Shown one piece after another: positions 43,886-52,087 of a DNA stretch of 64,000 nucleotides. Origin of the DNA: Acidobacteriota bacterium (GTDB lineage: Bacteria > Acidobacteriota > Terriglobia > Acidiferrales > UBA7541); the NCBI GenBank assembly GCA_021818865.1, contig JAKASX010000002.1, positions 27,209 through 91,208 of the forward strand, given 5' to 3'. Below the pieces are notes generated by a model. The model made no database searches, was not told where the DNA came from, and saw only the letters and a program-made list of their open reading frames with translations. A program made the position numbers and the translations under genes. The stretch's first letter is position 1. Each line of letters starts with the position of its first letter.

Positions 43886-46318
43886 ATGAACACACATCTT
43901 ACGTCATCAAAGTCGTCCAAAGCGTTTCTTCTCCCCCTGCTTCTGGCGCTGGCCGTTGCCGGCTCGCTCATTGCGGCCGTGCCCGGTCCGCCGAAGCTTT
44001 CCGACGTTGACGCCGTCATCAATCGCGCCATCGCCAAAAACGAACTGCCCGGCGCGGTCCTGCTCGTCGCGCATCGCGGGCGCATCGTCTACCTGAAGGC
44101 CTACGGCGAGCGCGCGCTCGTGCCGCATCGCGAGCGCATGACCGTCAACACCATCTTCGATCTCGCCTCGCTCACCAAGGTCTACGCCACGGCGCCTTCG
44201 ATCATGCTCCTCTTGCAGCAGGGCAAAATCCGCCTCAGCGAACCGGTCGCGCACTACCTGCCCCAATTCGCCGCCAACGGCAAGGACCAGATCACCGTGC
44301 GCATGCTCCTCACGCACTTTTCCGGTCTGCGGCCCGATCCCATCATTCCGCCCGGCGTCACCGGCTACAACGCGATCCTCAATATCATCTACGCCGATCG
44401 CCCCGTCTTCCCGCCCGGCATGCGGTTTCTTTATAGCGACTGCAATTACATCGTTCTCGGCCAGCTCGTCCAGAAAATTTCCGGCCTCCCGCTCAACGTT
44501 TTCGCCCAGCGCTACCTCTACAAACCGCTCGGCATGCGCCACACCGCGTTTCTCCCGCCCAAACGCTGGATTCCTCGCATCGCGCCCACACTCGAAATCG
44601 ATCTTCCGCCCGGCGCTTCTCCGATGTCCGGCAAGGGCGTGGTCCTGCGCGGCGTCGTCGAGGACCCGACCGCCCGCGCCATGGGCGGCGTCGCCGGCCA
44701 CGCCGGTCTTTTCTCCGACGCCAGGGATCTCGCCCGCTTTTCCCAGATGATGCTCATGAATGGCAAAATCCCGCGCGGCCGCTACCGTGGCCGCCGCCTG
44801 TTTGCCGCCGCGACCATCCATCTGATGACCTCCAATCAGTCACCGCCGTGGAGTCCGGTACAGGAAGGTTTGGGCTGGGAAATCGACAGCCCGTATTCCA
44901 ACAATCGCGGCGAGCTTTTCCCCGTCGGCGGCTACGGCCACACCGGCTGGACCGGCACGTCCATCTGGATCGATCCCGCGAGCCAAACCTTCGTCATCCT
45001 GCTCGCCAGCCGCGTCCATCCGTACATTCGGCCGCCGATTATCGCGCTCCGTGCCGAAGTGGCGAATCTGGTTGCGGCGGCTCTGAATGCCGGCGGGACC
45101 ACGGGTGAAACCTCCCCGCTCGTGCGCAGTCTGGGCGCCCAGGATCGTTCCTACGGGGTCGGCGGCGTCACGCTCCACAACGATCAAACCTTCACCGGCA
45201 TCGACATTCTCGAACAGGAAAATTTCGCCCCGCTTCAGGGCAAGCGCGTCGGCCTGATCACCAACAACACCGGTGTCGATCGCGAAGGCCGGCGCACCAT
45301 CGACGTCCTCGATCACGCCCCCGGCGTCAAGCTGGTGGCAATCTTCAGCCCGGAGGGCGGCATCCACGGCACGGCTAACACCTTCGTTCCAAACAGCAGG
45401 GACCCGGCGACCGGCCTGCCCATCTACAGTCTCTACGGCAAGACGACGCGCAGGCCCACGGCCAGAGAGCTGAAGGGTATCAACGCCCTCGTCTACGACC
45501 TTCAGGACGCCGGCGTGCGCTTCTACACATTCACCACAACCTTGGCCTATTGCATGCAAGCCGCGGCCAAATATCACATCCCGTTCTTCGTGCTCGACCG
45601 TCCCGATCCGCTCGGCGGCGAAATGATCGATGGGCCGATGCTCGATCCCGACCGGCTTTCCTTTGTCGGTGTCTTTCCCATGCCGGTCATTTACGGCATG
45701 ACCATCGGCGAGCTGGCGAAAATGTTCAACGCCCAGGACCACATCGGCGCCGATCTCACCGTTATCCCGATGCAAAACTGGCATCGCGAGGATACCTTCG
45801 ATCAGACCGGCCTCGTCTGGATCGCTCCCTCGCCCAATCTCCGCACCGTCAACGAGACCCTCCTTTACCCCGGCATCGAAATCCTACAGGCTGGCGGCGT
45901 TGCCGTGGGTCGCGGAACGGATACGCCGTTCGAGGTCCTCGGCGCGCCGTACATCCACGCCGGCGAATTCGCAGACTACCTGAACCATCAGTTCGTTCCC
46001 GGCGTCCGCTTCGTTCCGACGATGTTCACGCCGGCTTCCGGCATCTATCACGGCCAGCTGTGCCACGGCATCGAGCTGCTCGTCACCGATCGCGCTTCGC
46101 TTTCGCCCATTCTGATGGGAGTCGAAATCGCCTCGGCTCTGCACAAGCTCTATCCGCAGAATTTCCAGCTCGGCCGCACGATTCAGCTGCTCGGTTCGCG
46201 CAAGACGGTCGAGGAACTCGAAAACGGCGAAGCGCCCTCGCGCATCGTCGTCGGCTGGCAGAAGGAAATCAACCAGTTCCGCAAAATGCGCAGCAAATAC
46301 CTGATCTATCCGCGTTGA
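43886..46318 (+). CDS. Exported class-C beta-lactamase-fold hydrolase fused to NamZ (DUF1343) exo-N-acetylmuramidase (810 aa)
   Basis: Signal peptide or membrane anchor at 12-31 (KAFLLPLLLALAVAGSLIAA) indicates export. Residues about 40-400 are a serine hydrolase with SLTK (S95, K98), YSD and GHTGWTGTSIWID, clearly paralogous to the C-terminal half of the neighbouring NagZ fusion. Residues about 445-805 are a DUF1343 domain (GKRVGLITNNTGVDREGRRT, FSPEGGIHGT, VYDLQDAGVRFYTFTTTL, GRGTDTPFEVLGAP). DUF1343 founder NamZ of B. subtilis removes terminal MurNAc from peptidoglycan fragments, and there namZ, nagZ and amiE are neighbours. The fused hydrolase would strip peptides and NamZ release MurNAc outside the cytoplasm. 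Divergent from the NagZ fusion across 176 bp. Confidence 0.93.
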   Translation: MNTHLTSSKSSKAFLLPLLLALAVAGSLIAAVPGPPKLSDVDAVINRAIAKNELPGAVLLVAHRGRIVYLKAYGERALVPHRERMTVNTIFDLASLTKVYATAPSIMLLLQQGKIRLSEPVAHYLPQFAANGKDQITVRMLLTHFSGLRPDPIIPPGVTGYNAILNIIYADRPVFPPGMRFLYSDCNYIVLGQLVQKISGLPLNVFAQRYLYKPLGMRHTAFLPPKRWIPRIAPTLEIDLPPGASPMSGKGVVLRGVVEDPTARAMGGVAGHAGLFSDARDLARFSQMMLMNGKIPRGRYRGRRLFAAATIHLMTSNQSPPWSPVQEGLGWEIDSPYSNNRGELFPVGGYGHTGWTGTSIWIDPASQTFVILLASRVHPYIRPPIIALRAEVANLVAAALNAGGTTGETSPLVRSLGAQDRSYGVGGVTLHNDQTFTGIDILEQENFAPLQGKRVGLITNNTGVDREGRRTIDVLDHAPGVKLVAIFSPEGGIHGTANTFVPNSRDPATGLPIYSLYGKTTRRPTARELKGINALVYDLQDAGVRFYTFTTTLAYCMQAAAKYHIPFFVLDRPDPLGGEMIDGPMLDPDRLSFVGVFPMPVIYGMTIGELAKMFNAQDHIGADLTVIPMQNWHREDTFDQTGLVWIAPSPNLRTVNETLLYPGIEILQAGGVAVGRGTDTPFEVLGAPYIHAGEFADYLNHQFVPGVRFVPTMFTPASGIYHGQLCHGIELLVTDRASLSPILMGVEIASALHKLYPQNFQLGRTIQLLGSRKTVEELENGEAPSRIVVGWQKEINQFRKMRSKYLIYPR

Positions 46319-46405
46319 GGGCTGGTGTCCTGAAGCGGCGGCTCGCGATATAAGCGGCATGTTCCGGGCCGGATGCCCAGGGAGGGACGAGTTCCGATGT
46401 TGGAT

Positions 46406-46501
46406 GGGGATGCTTCCCACCAAAAAAGCCGGTGGGCAGGCACTTCGCTCAGCATGACAAGCGCCGTGAATCATCTGGTAATCCCGGTTACCGGGCAAAG
46501 G
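46406..46501. repeat. REP-like element, copy B, with central hairpin and 3' tail
   Basis: Ends match copies A and C (reverse strand TGTCATGCTGAGCGAAG ... AAGCATCCC). The centre holds a CCCACC-AAAAAAGCC-GGTGGG hairpin absent from copy A but like the one in copy C. The tail (46459-46501) resembles that of copy A and adds GGTAA-TCCCGG-TTACC. It ends 27 bp before the next gene. Confidence 0.65.
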
Positions 46502-46528
46502 CGCAGAAGCGGAAGGTAGATATCGGCC

Positions 46529-47206
46529 ATGAGCGCTCGTCCCAAAGCGTGGCTTTCCTGGAGCAGCGGCAAGGACAGCGCCTGGACGCTTCACGCGGTG
46601 CGCCAGAGCGGCGACGTGGAAATCGTCGCTCTGCTCACCACCATTAATCGCGCATTCGGGCGCGTCGCCATGCACGGCGTGCGCGAATCGCTCGTGGATG
46701 CCCAGGCGCAAAGCGCCGGCCTGCCGCTCGTCAAGGTTCCGATCCCGTATCCCTGCCCGAACGAGGCCTACGAGCGAGCCATGGCCGAAGCAATGTCCCG
46801 CGCCCGCGCCGAAGGCGTCACTCACATGGTTTTCGGTGATCTCTTTCTCGAAGATATTCGCCAGTATCGCGAGGAAAAACTCGCTGCCTGCGGCATGACG
46901 CCCGTTTTCCCTCTCTGGCGTCTCGATACCGCCGAACTGGCTCGCCAAATGATTGCCGCCGGCCTCGAAGCCTGGCTCGCCTGCGTCGATCCGCGCAAAC
47001 TCGACCGCCAATTCGCCGGCCGCCGCTTCGACGCGCGGCTTCTCGCCGATCTTCCCTCCGGAATCGATCCTTGCGGCGAATTCGGCGAATTTCACACGCT
47101 GGCGACCGCCGGCCCGATGTTCCGCGCGCCGGTGAACGTCCAAGTCGGCGAAATCGTCGAGCGCGACGGCTTCGTTTTCGCCGACTTGCTCCCGCAACCG
47201 GCGTAA
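46529..47206 (+). CDS. Dph6-like ATP pyrophosphatase (PP-loop, diphthine-ammonia-ligase family) (225 aa)
   Basis: Adenine-nucleotide alpha-hydrolase fold enzyme. The PP-loop SGKDS is at 13-17; other family marks are ALLTTINRAFGRVAMHGVRE, MVFGDLFLEDIRQYREEKL and FPLWRLDT, and GIDPCGEFGEFHTL near the C-terminus, the Dph6/MJ0570 signature E-GE-HT. In archaea and eukaryotes the family amidates diphthine, but bacteria lack diphthamide, so the bacterial substrate is unknown; an amidation or ligation reaction through an adenylate is the likely chemistry. Its upstream spacer carries repeat B. Converges on the gene for the 510-aa exported protein 34 bp away. Confidence 0.88.
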   Translation: MSARPKAWLSWSSGKDSAWTLHAVRQSGDVEIVALLTTINRAFGRVAMHGVRESLVDAQAQSAGLPLVKVPIPYPCPNEAYERAMAEAMSRARAEGVTHMVFGDLFLEDIRQYREEKLAACGMTPVFPLWRLDTAELARQMIAAGLEAWLACVDPRKLDRQFAGRRFDARLLADLPSGIDPCGEFGEFHTLATAGPMFRAPVNVQVGEIVERDGFVFADLLPQPA

Positions 47207-47240
47207 TCGCGCCCCCCGCCCCTGGCCGTCCGTTCTTGCC

Positions 47241-48773
47241 TTAGTATCCCGTGGGATTCTGCGTGCCGAACTCGATGATCATCGGCGTGCCGCGCGCCAA
47301 AGTCACGTTGTGGCCCCGTGCGATGAAGTGCGAATACACCGACCGCGCGGCGCCGTAAGCGCCGAATGCCGCGCCAACAATCTGCGAATGCGCCACGATC
47401 CCGATTACGAATCCGACCAGTCCAAATCCCGACCCTCCTCCGATCGCATTTGTGCTGGCGTCGCCCCCGCCGGTCGCCGTATTCGCGGTACCCAGATGAT
47501 GGTCGCTGTCGCCGGACATGGTCGTTGCGGCCACGGCCAGGGAAATCGCGGTATCCAGGAATCGCCGCTTCGAATTCGGAATGCGCGCGCCGCCTTCCGG
47601 GCCGAGCGCGATGCCCGAATTCCCGCTCACTTCGAGGCCGGCGATGCTCGCGTCCACGCGCGAAGTCAAGCCCGAAGGCAGCGTCATCCGGCGAATCGCA
47701 AAGCGCAGCAAGCCGTTTCGGTCCAGCCGCCGCGCCGGCCTCACTTGCACCACCACCCCTTCCAGCTTCGTTCCTTCGGGCAGCAATAACTGTTTTTTCG
47801 CGGAAAAGAGCGGCTTCGTCACCACCGCCTCCATCGGCGTCCCTTTGTGCGCCGTCGCCGAACTGAGCGGCGTGACGAGCCGTGCTTCGACGATGCTGTT
47901 GGCCGGCGGCGCATCGCCGAAATGCGCCAGCGTGCCCGGTGGCACCTTTTCCCGCCCGAAATCGAGCGGCCGAAGCAGTTGCGCGTCAAAAACCGTGCCT
48001 TTGTGCAGGTATTCGGGCCGGTAGGGAAGTGTATGCATGACGAACTGCTTCAGCCGGTGCAATCGTCCCGGCTTGGTCACCTCGCCCACCGCGTTCTTCC
48101 AGTCCTGCTCTACCGCTTGCTTGGCCTGCCCGATGAGTCCCGGCTTTTTCTTTCCCGGCTGCGTCACCAACCGGATCACGTTCGGAATCCCCTGCGAAAC
48201 CCGCGTTTCCACGCGAATCCGTTTCCCATTCGGCAGCGTCAGCGAGCTGAATTCCAGCCGCGCGCTATCGAGCGGCGAGAAATTGCCGTCCATGAATGCT
48301 TCCGTCCGCCGCAATTTCGTCGGCGGAAGGATGCGAATCACTTTTCCCGTCACTTTCGTTCCCGCGGGAATCACCATCCTGTCGAACGCGTAAACCGGCT
48401 GGGTCACTTTCGCTTCCACCGGATCGCCCACCTTGCCCACGTGGACTTTCTTCAGCAGCGCCACGCGCAGCGGCGTCCCGGCCGGCACGACGAGCGAAAT
48501 CCGTCTTGGCGCGGGAGCAGCCGTTGCGCTCGCGGTGGGTGGTTCGGGCGCTTGCGGCGGCATCACGTGCATCAGCCGCGGCCCGGTATAAGGCTTCTTG
48601 GTGGATTTCTGGGCTTTCGCAGGTGTGGCGCGTTTCGCTTGCGGAGCTTTCGCCTGCGGCGTCTGCGCCGCGGCCCCCACGGCCAGCAGGGAACACATCC
48701 ATCCGGCGAGCACCAGCGTGCGCATGCATCTTCGACAAATAGGCCGCACGCGCGCCGCGTTGTCTCTGCCCAT
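47241..48773 (-). CDS. Exported protein of unknown function with repeated beta modules (510 aa)
   Basis: Not assigned to a family. Signal peptide (RTLVLAGWMCSLLAVGAAAQ, about 18-38), then a Lys/Pro/Ala-rich low-complexity stretch (40-90). From about 90 three or four similar modules follow the pattern G-T-P/x-hydrophobic...V...P..F....I/LPAGTK-hydrophobic-x-G-x-V (LVVPAGTPLRVALL, MVIPAGTKVTGKVI, TPMEAVVTKPLF, LLLPEGTKLEGVVV), suggesting repeated beta-barrel domains. A glycine-rich hydrophobic segment (about 445-480, GFGLVGFVIGIVAHSQIVGAA) could span or insert into a membrane. Start 48773 is chosen over 48797 because AGGGGAAAGG is properly spaced. Appears widespread in type rather than mobile; role unknown. 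Confidence 0.75.
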   Translation of the reverse strand: MGRDNAARVRPICRRCMRTLVLAGWMCSLLAVGAAAQTPQAKAPQAKRATPAKAQKSTKKPYTGPRLMHVMPPQAPEPPTASATAAPAPRRISLVVPAGTPLRVALLKKVHVGKVGDPVEAKVTQPVYAFDRMVIPAGTKVTGKVIRILPPTKLRRTEAFMDGNFSPLDSARLEFSSLTLPNGKRIRVETRVSQGIPNVIRLVTQPGKKKPGLIGQAKQAVEQDWKNAVGEVTKPGRLHRLKQFVMHTLPYRPEYLHKGTVFDAQLLRPLDFGREKVPPGTLAHFGDAPPANSIVEARLVTPLSSATAHKGTPMEAVVTKPLFSAKKQLLLPEGTKLEGVVVQVRPARRLDRNGLLRFAIRRMTLPSGLTSRVDASIAGLEVSGNSGIALGPEGGARIPNSKRRFLDTAISLAVAATTMSGDSDHHLGTANTATGGGDASTNAIGGGSGFGLVGFVIGIVAHSQIVGAAFGAYGAARSVYSHFIARGHNVTLARGTPMIIEFGTQNPTGY

Positions 48774-49029
48774 GCTCGCCTTTCCCCTCAACGCCAATCA
48801 GTTGGATTCTAACAGAAGCATTCGGGTGGCCTCGCAGGCCGTTTCATTGGCCCATACTGACAGGGGAACCGCGTGCGTATTTGCTCTCTTCTTCCGGCAG
48901 CTACGGAAATCCTTTGCCCCGGGGATGGCGCCGAGGCTGCCGTGCGTCCGCACGGCGATCGTTCCGCAGTGGCGCGAGGCGCCAAGCGCTGATTTCGGCG
49001 AAGCTTGTTGAACGAGGAAAATGCCGCCG

Positions 49030-50424
49030 CTATCGGACCCTGTCCGCCGCCGGCCGCGACTCCCAGTGCCGGTAGAAAAACAGCCCGATCAGAATCGCCA
49101 CCAGCCCCAGCCCGGCCCGCAGCGGCCGTTCGATCAGCACGCTCGTGCTGATGGCCAGCGCGCCCAAAATGAACGCAACCTGCACCGCCGGGTAGCCCCA
49201 GCTTTTGAATGGCCGTTCGAGATCGGGTTCCCGGCGCCGCAGCCGAATCACCGCCGCCGTCGCCAATCCGTAAAAAATGAATTGCACAAAAATATAGAGC
49301 GAAGCGAGCTGAATGAACGTCCCGGTCAGCGCCAGAACCGACGCCAGGCACGCCTGGAAAATGAGCGCGTTCCCCGGCGTCCGGAAACGCGGATGGATTC
49401 CGCCCGCGATCCGGAAAAATCGCCGATCCCGTGCCATCGCGTAATCCACGCGCGCCCCGGTCAGAATCGAGGAATTCAGCGTGCCCAGCGCGCAGATGAC
49501 CATCGCAATCGTCAGCCAACCGGCCACGTGCGTTCCGGCCACGCGCGCGATCGCGTCCGAAGCGATGTGCTTCGAGGCCGCCGCTTCCGCGAACGGCAGC
49601 ACGTGAAAACAGGCCCCGCTCATCAAAATGTAGAGCAGCGCGACCAGCGATACGCCCCACACCAGCGCTCGCGGAATGTTCCGCGCCGGGTTCGCCACTT
49701 CCGAACCCACCAGCGTCACGTTGTCCCATCCGTCGTACGCCCACAGCGCCGCCACCAGCGCCACGAAAAATCCGCCCACCGTCGCTTGTCCCACGATGCT
49801 CGCCGCGCCCACCGCAATCGGGTGCCCCGTGAAGCTGAATCCCGCCAAAATCACCGCCGCAATCACCGCGACCTTGACGAGGGTCAGCACCACCTGCACC
49901 TGCCCGCCCAGCTTCACGCCCAGGTAATTGATGAACGTGACCGCGACGATCGCCACCGCCGCCAGCGGCATCGCCAGCGTAAACACAAAAACGTGCGGCG
50001 CGTGGCTCCAGGGCAGGGAATAATGCAGCGTCGCGATCGGCCGCATCACCCTCGGGTCCAGAAATCCCCAAAACAGCATCAGACCCGCCGCAATCGTCGC
50101 CACCGACGATGGCCGTCCCACAACCGAATGCATCCATCCAAACAGGAATCCCCACACCGGCCCGAATCCCCGGCTGATGAATGCGTATTCGCCGCCGGCT
50201 TCCGGTATCGCCGCGCCCAGCTCCGCGTAGCTGAAGGCCCCGAAAAGCGATAGAACCCCTCCGACCACCCACACCACGAATACCAGCCCCGGCGACTTCA
50301 CCGTCCGCGCCATATCGGCGGGAACGATGAAAATCCCGGTTCCGATCATCGTTCCGACCACGATCGCCGCCGCCGCCCACGCGCCCAGTGCGCGAACCAG
50401 ACCGTGGTCGCGTTCTCCGCTCAT
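49030..50424 (-). CDS. Amino-acid permease, APC superfamily (464 aa)
   Basis: Inner-membrane transporter with 12 predicted helices. The first helix carries the APC signature GTMIGTGIFIVPADMA, with unwound GxGIF; further marks are PEAGGEYAFISRGFGP and AYDGWDNVTLVGSEVANPARNIPRAL, typical of LAT-type amino-acid exchangers. The start at 50424 (MSGERDHGL) is fixed by the ATGA overlap with the stop of the upstream symporter gene; the frame is open 33 codons further but only inside that gene. Cotranscription with the symporter is very likely. Substrate unknown; uptake of amino acids or small peptide products from wall turnover would fit the neighbourhood but is inference. Confidence 0.9.
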   Translation of the reverse strand: MSGERDHGLVRALGAWAAAAIVVGTMIGTGIFIVPADMARTVKSPGLVFVVWVVGGVLSLFGAFSYAELGAAIPEAGGEYAFISRGFGPVWGFLFGWMHSVVGRPSSVATIAAGLMLFWGFLDPRVMRPIATLHYSLPWSHAPHVFVFTLAMPLAAVAIVAVTFINYLGVKLGGQVQVVLTLVKVAVIAAVILAGFSFTGHPIAVGAASIVGQATVGGFFVALVAALWAYDGWDNVTLVGSEVANPARNIPRALVWGVSLVALLYILMSGACFHVLPFAEAAASKHIASDAIARVAGTHVAGWLTIAMVICALGTLNSSILTGARVDYAMARDRRFFRIAGGIHPRFRTPGNALIFQACLASVLALTGTFIQLASLYIFVQFIFYGLATAAVIRLRRREPDLERPFKSWGYPAVQVAFILGALAISTSVLIERPLRAGLGLVAILIGLFFYRHWESRPAADRVR

Positions 50425-51908
50425 TGCGCCTCCGCCGAATTCGCCGGCCCGCCCCAAACGCGGCTCACTACCCATCCCGTCGTGAATGTCACAATCGTTC
50501 CCAAGGCCACGTACCAAGTCCACGCAATCGTATGGTGCAACTGGATGCCAAAAAGCCCAGCCAGCGGCTTCGCATATTGCACGCCAATCATAACCGCAAG
50601 TCCCGTCGCGAGTCCCACCAGCGCCCCGCGCGGTGTGGCGCGTCGGCTAACAATCGCCAGCAGGAATATGCCCAGCAATCCGCCATACGTGATCGAAGCG
50701 ATCGTCAGCCCCGCCACCAGCACCACGCCCCAGTGCAGCAGCCCCAGCGCTCCCAGCACCAGCCCCCACGCCACCGTCACCCAGCGCGACGTCTTCACCA
50801 GGCTCTGGTCGTCGAGCGTTTTCCCGCGCCGCAAATGCTGAAAATCCACCATCGTCGAAGACGCCAGCGAATTCAGCGATCCGCTCGCGCTCGACATCGC
50901 CACGGCGAAAATCGACGCCAGCACCAGCCCCGAAAGACCGTCCGGCAGAAATCGCACGATGAATTCCGGAAACAGCCGGTCGGTATCTCCGCCCGGCGGG
51001 ATCAGCATGGTATGCCGCGCGAAAACGTACAGCATCACGCCGATCACCAGAAACAGCGCGAACTGCACGAAAATCACCACACCGCTCGCCAGCAGCGCCA
51101 CTTTGCTGTCCCGCTCGTTTCGCGCCGCCAGCAGCCGTTGCACCATCGTCTGGTCGGTGCCGTGGCTCGCCATGACCAGAAACGTTCCGCCGATGACGCC
51201 CGCCCAGAAGTTATAGCTGTGGGTGAGGCTGAACCGGAAATTGAACACCCGCAGTTTGTGCCCGCTCGCCGCGGCCACGCGCGTCACTTCGCCCCATCCG
51301 CCCGGAATCTTGTGCAGAAGCAGGAAAAACGCGATCGCCGACCCTCCCAGATACAGGATCAGCTGCACCATGTCCGTCCAGATCACCGCCCGCATTCCGC
51401 CCTCGAACGTGTACAGAATCGTCAGCGCCGTCATGATCGCCACCGACGCGCTTTCCCCCGTTCCCAGCGCAACGCTGACCACTTTTCCGATCGCGTTGAT
51501 CCGCACGCCCTCCGCCAGCGCCCGCGTGATCATAAAAACGGTCGCCGTCGCCGACTTCACCTTCGGCCCAAATCTCTTTTCGATGAACTGGTAAGCCGTG
51601 TAAAATTCCCCGCGAAAATAGCGCGGCAGAAACACCAGGCACAGAATGACCCGCGCCACAAGGTAGCCCATCACCACCTGGAGGAAACCCAGATTCCCGG
51701 CGTAGGCGAGTCCCGGCGTGCTGATGATCGTCAGCGTCGAGGTTTCCGTCGCGACGACCGATCCCGCCAGCGCCCACCACGGCGCCGCGCGACTGCTCAG
51801 GAAATATTCGCGCAGGCTCGTCTGCTTCCGCCGGAAGCGCATCCCGAAAAGGGTCACGCCCGCCAAATACGCCAGAACTATCCCGAGATCGAGCCCGCTG
51901 ATCCGCAT
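50421..51908 (-). CDS. Sodium:solute symporter, SSS family (495 aa)
   Basis: Secondary transporter with about 13 helices of the LeuT-fold SSS family. N-terminal YFLSSRAAPWWALAGSVVATETSTLTIISTPGLAYAG region and the core GxxR/GEFYTAYQFIEKRFGP and SSASGSLNSLASSTMVDF (the family's C-terminal Na+-site helix with Ser-rich motif) are clear. It closely resembles sugar/sialic-acid type SSS members rather than proline permeases, as judged by eye. It lies divergent from a BadF-type sugar kinase (179 bp) and 8 kb from a MurNAc-releasing enzyme, so an amino sugar such as MurNAc is a reasonable substrate guess. Upstream gene of a two-gene operon with the APC permease. Confidence 0.92.
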   Translation of the reverse strand: MRISGLDLGIVLAYLAGVTLFGMRFRRKQTSLREYFLSSRAAPWWALAGSVVATETSTLTIISTPGLAYAGNLGFLQVVMGYLVARVILCLVFLPRYFRGEFYTAYQFIEKRFGPKVKSATATVFMITRALAEGVRINAIGKVVSVALGTGESASVAIMTALTILYTFEGGMRAVIWTDMVQLILYLGGSAIAFFLLLHKIPGGWGEVTRVAAASGHKLRVFNFRFSLTHSYNFWAGVIGGTFLVMASHGTDQTMVQRLLAARNERDSKVALLASGVVIFVQFALFLVIGVMLYVFARHTMLIPPGGDTDRLFPEFIVRFLPDGLSGLVLASIFAVAMSSASGSLNSLASSTMVDFQHLRRGKTLDDQSLVKTSRWVTVAWGLVLGALGLLHWGVVLVAGLTIASITYGGLLGIFLLAIVSRRATPRGALVGLATGLAVMIGVQYAKPLAGLFGIQLHHTIAWTWYVALGTIVTFTTGWVVSRVWGGPANSAEAQ

Positions 51909-52087
51909 CGTGTCGAGGGCCGCGATGCTAGCGGGCCGCGTCGAGCCGCGTCAAGTGCCCTTTCGCCTTCGATTCCGCTTTCGCCGCTCAGGCTTCCCGC
52001 CGCGGCCTCCGCGCATCCAATTGCCTGCGTGGCCGAAACCGGCGCGCTCGGCCCTCGCCCGTTGCATTTCTTCGCGAAAGGATTGCC

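Noticed and set aside
40851-46318. Calling the serine-hydrolase domains true beta-lactamases (resistance genes)
   Set aside because: They share SxxK and YSD with class C enzymes but have HTG in place of KTG and are fused to cell-wall glycosidases; a muropeptide amidase role fits better.
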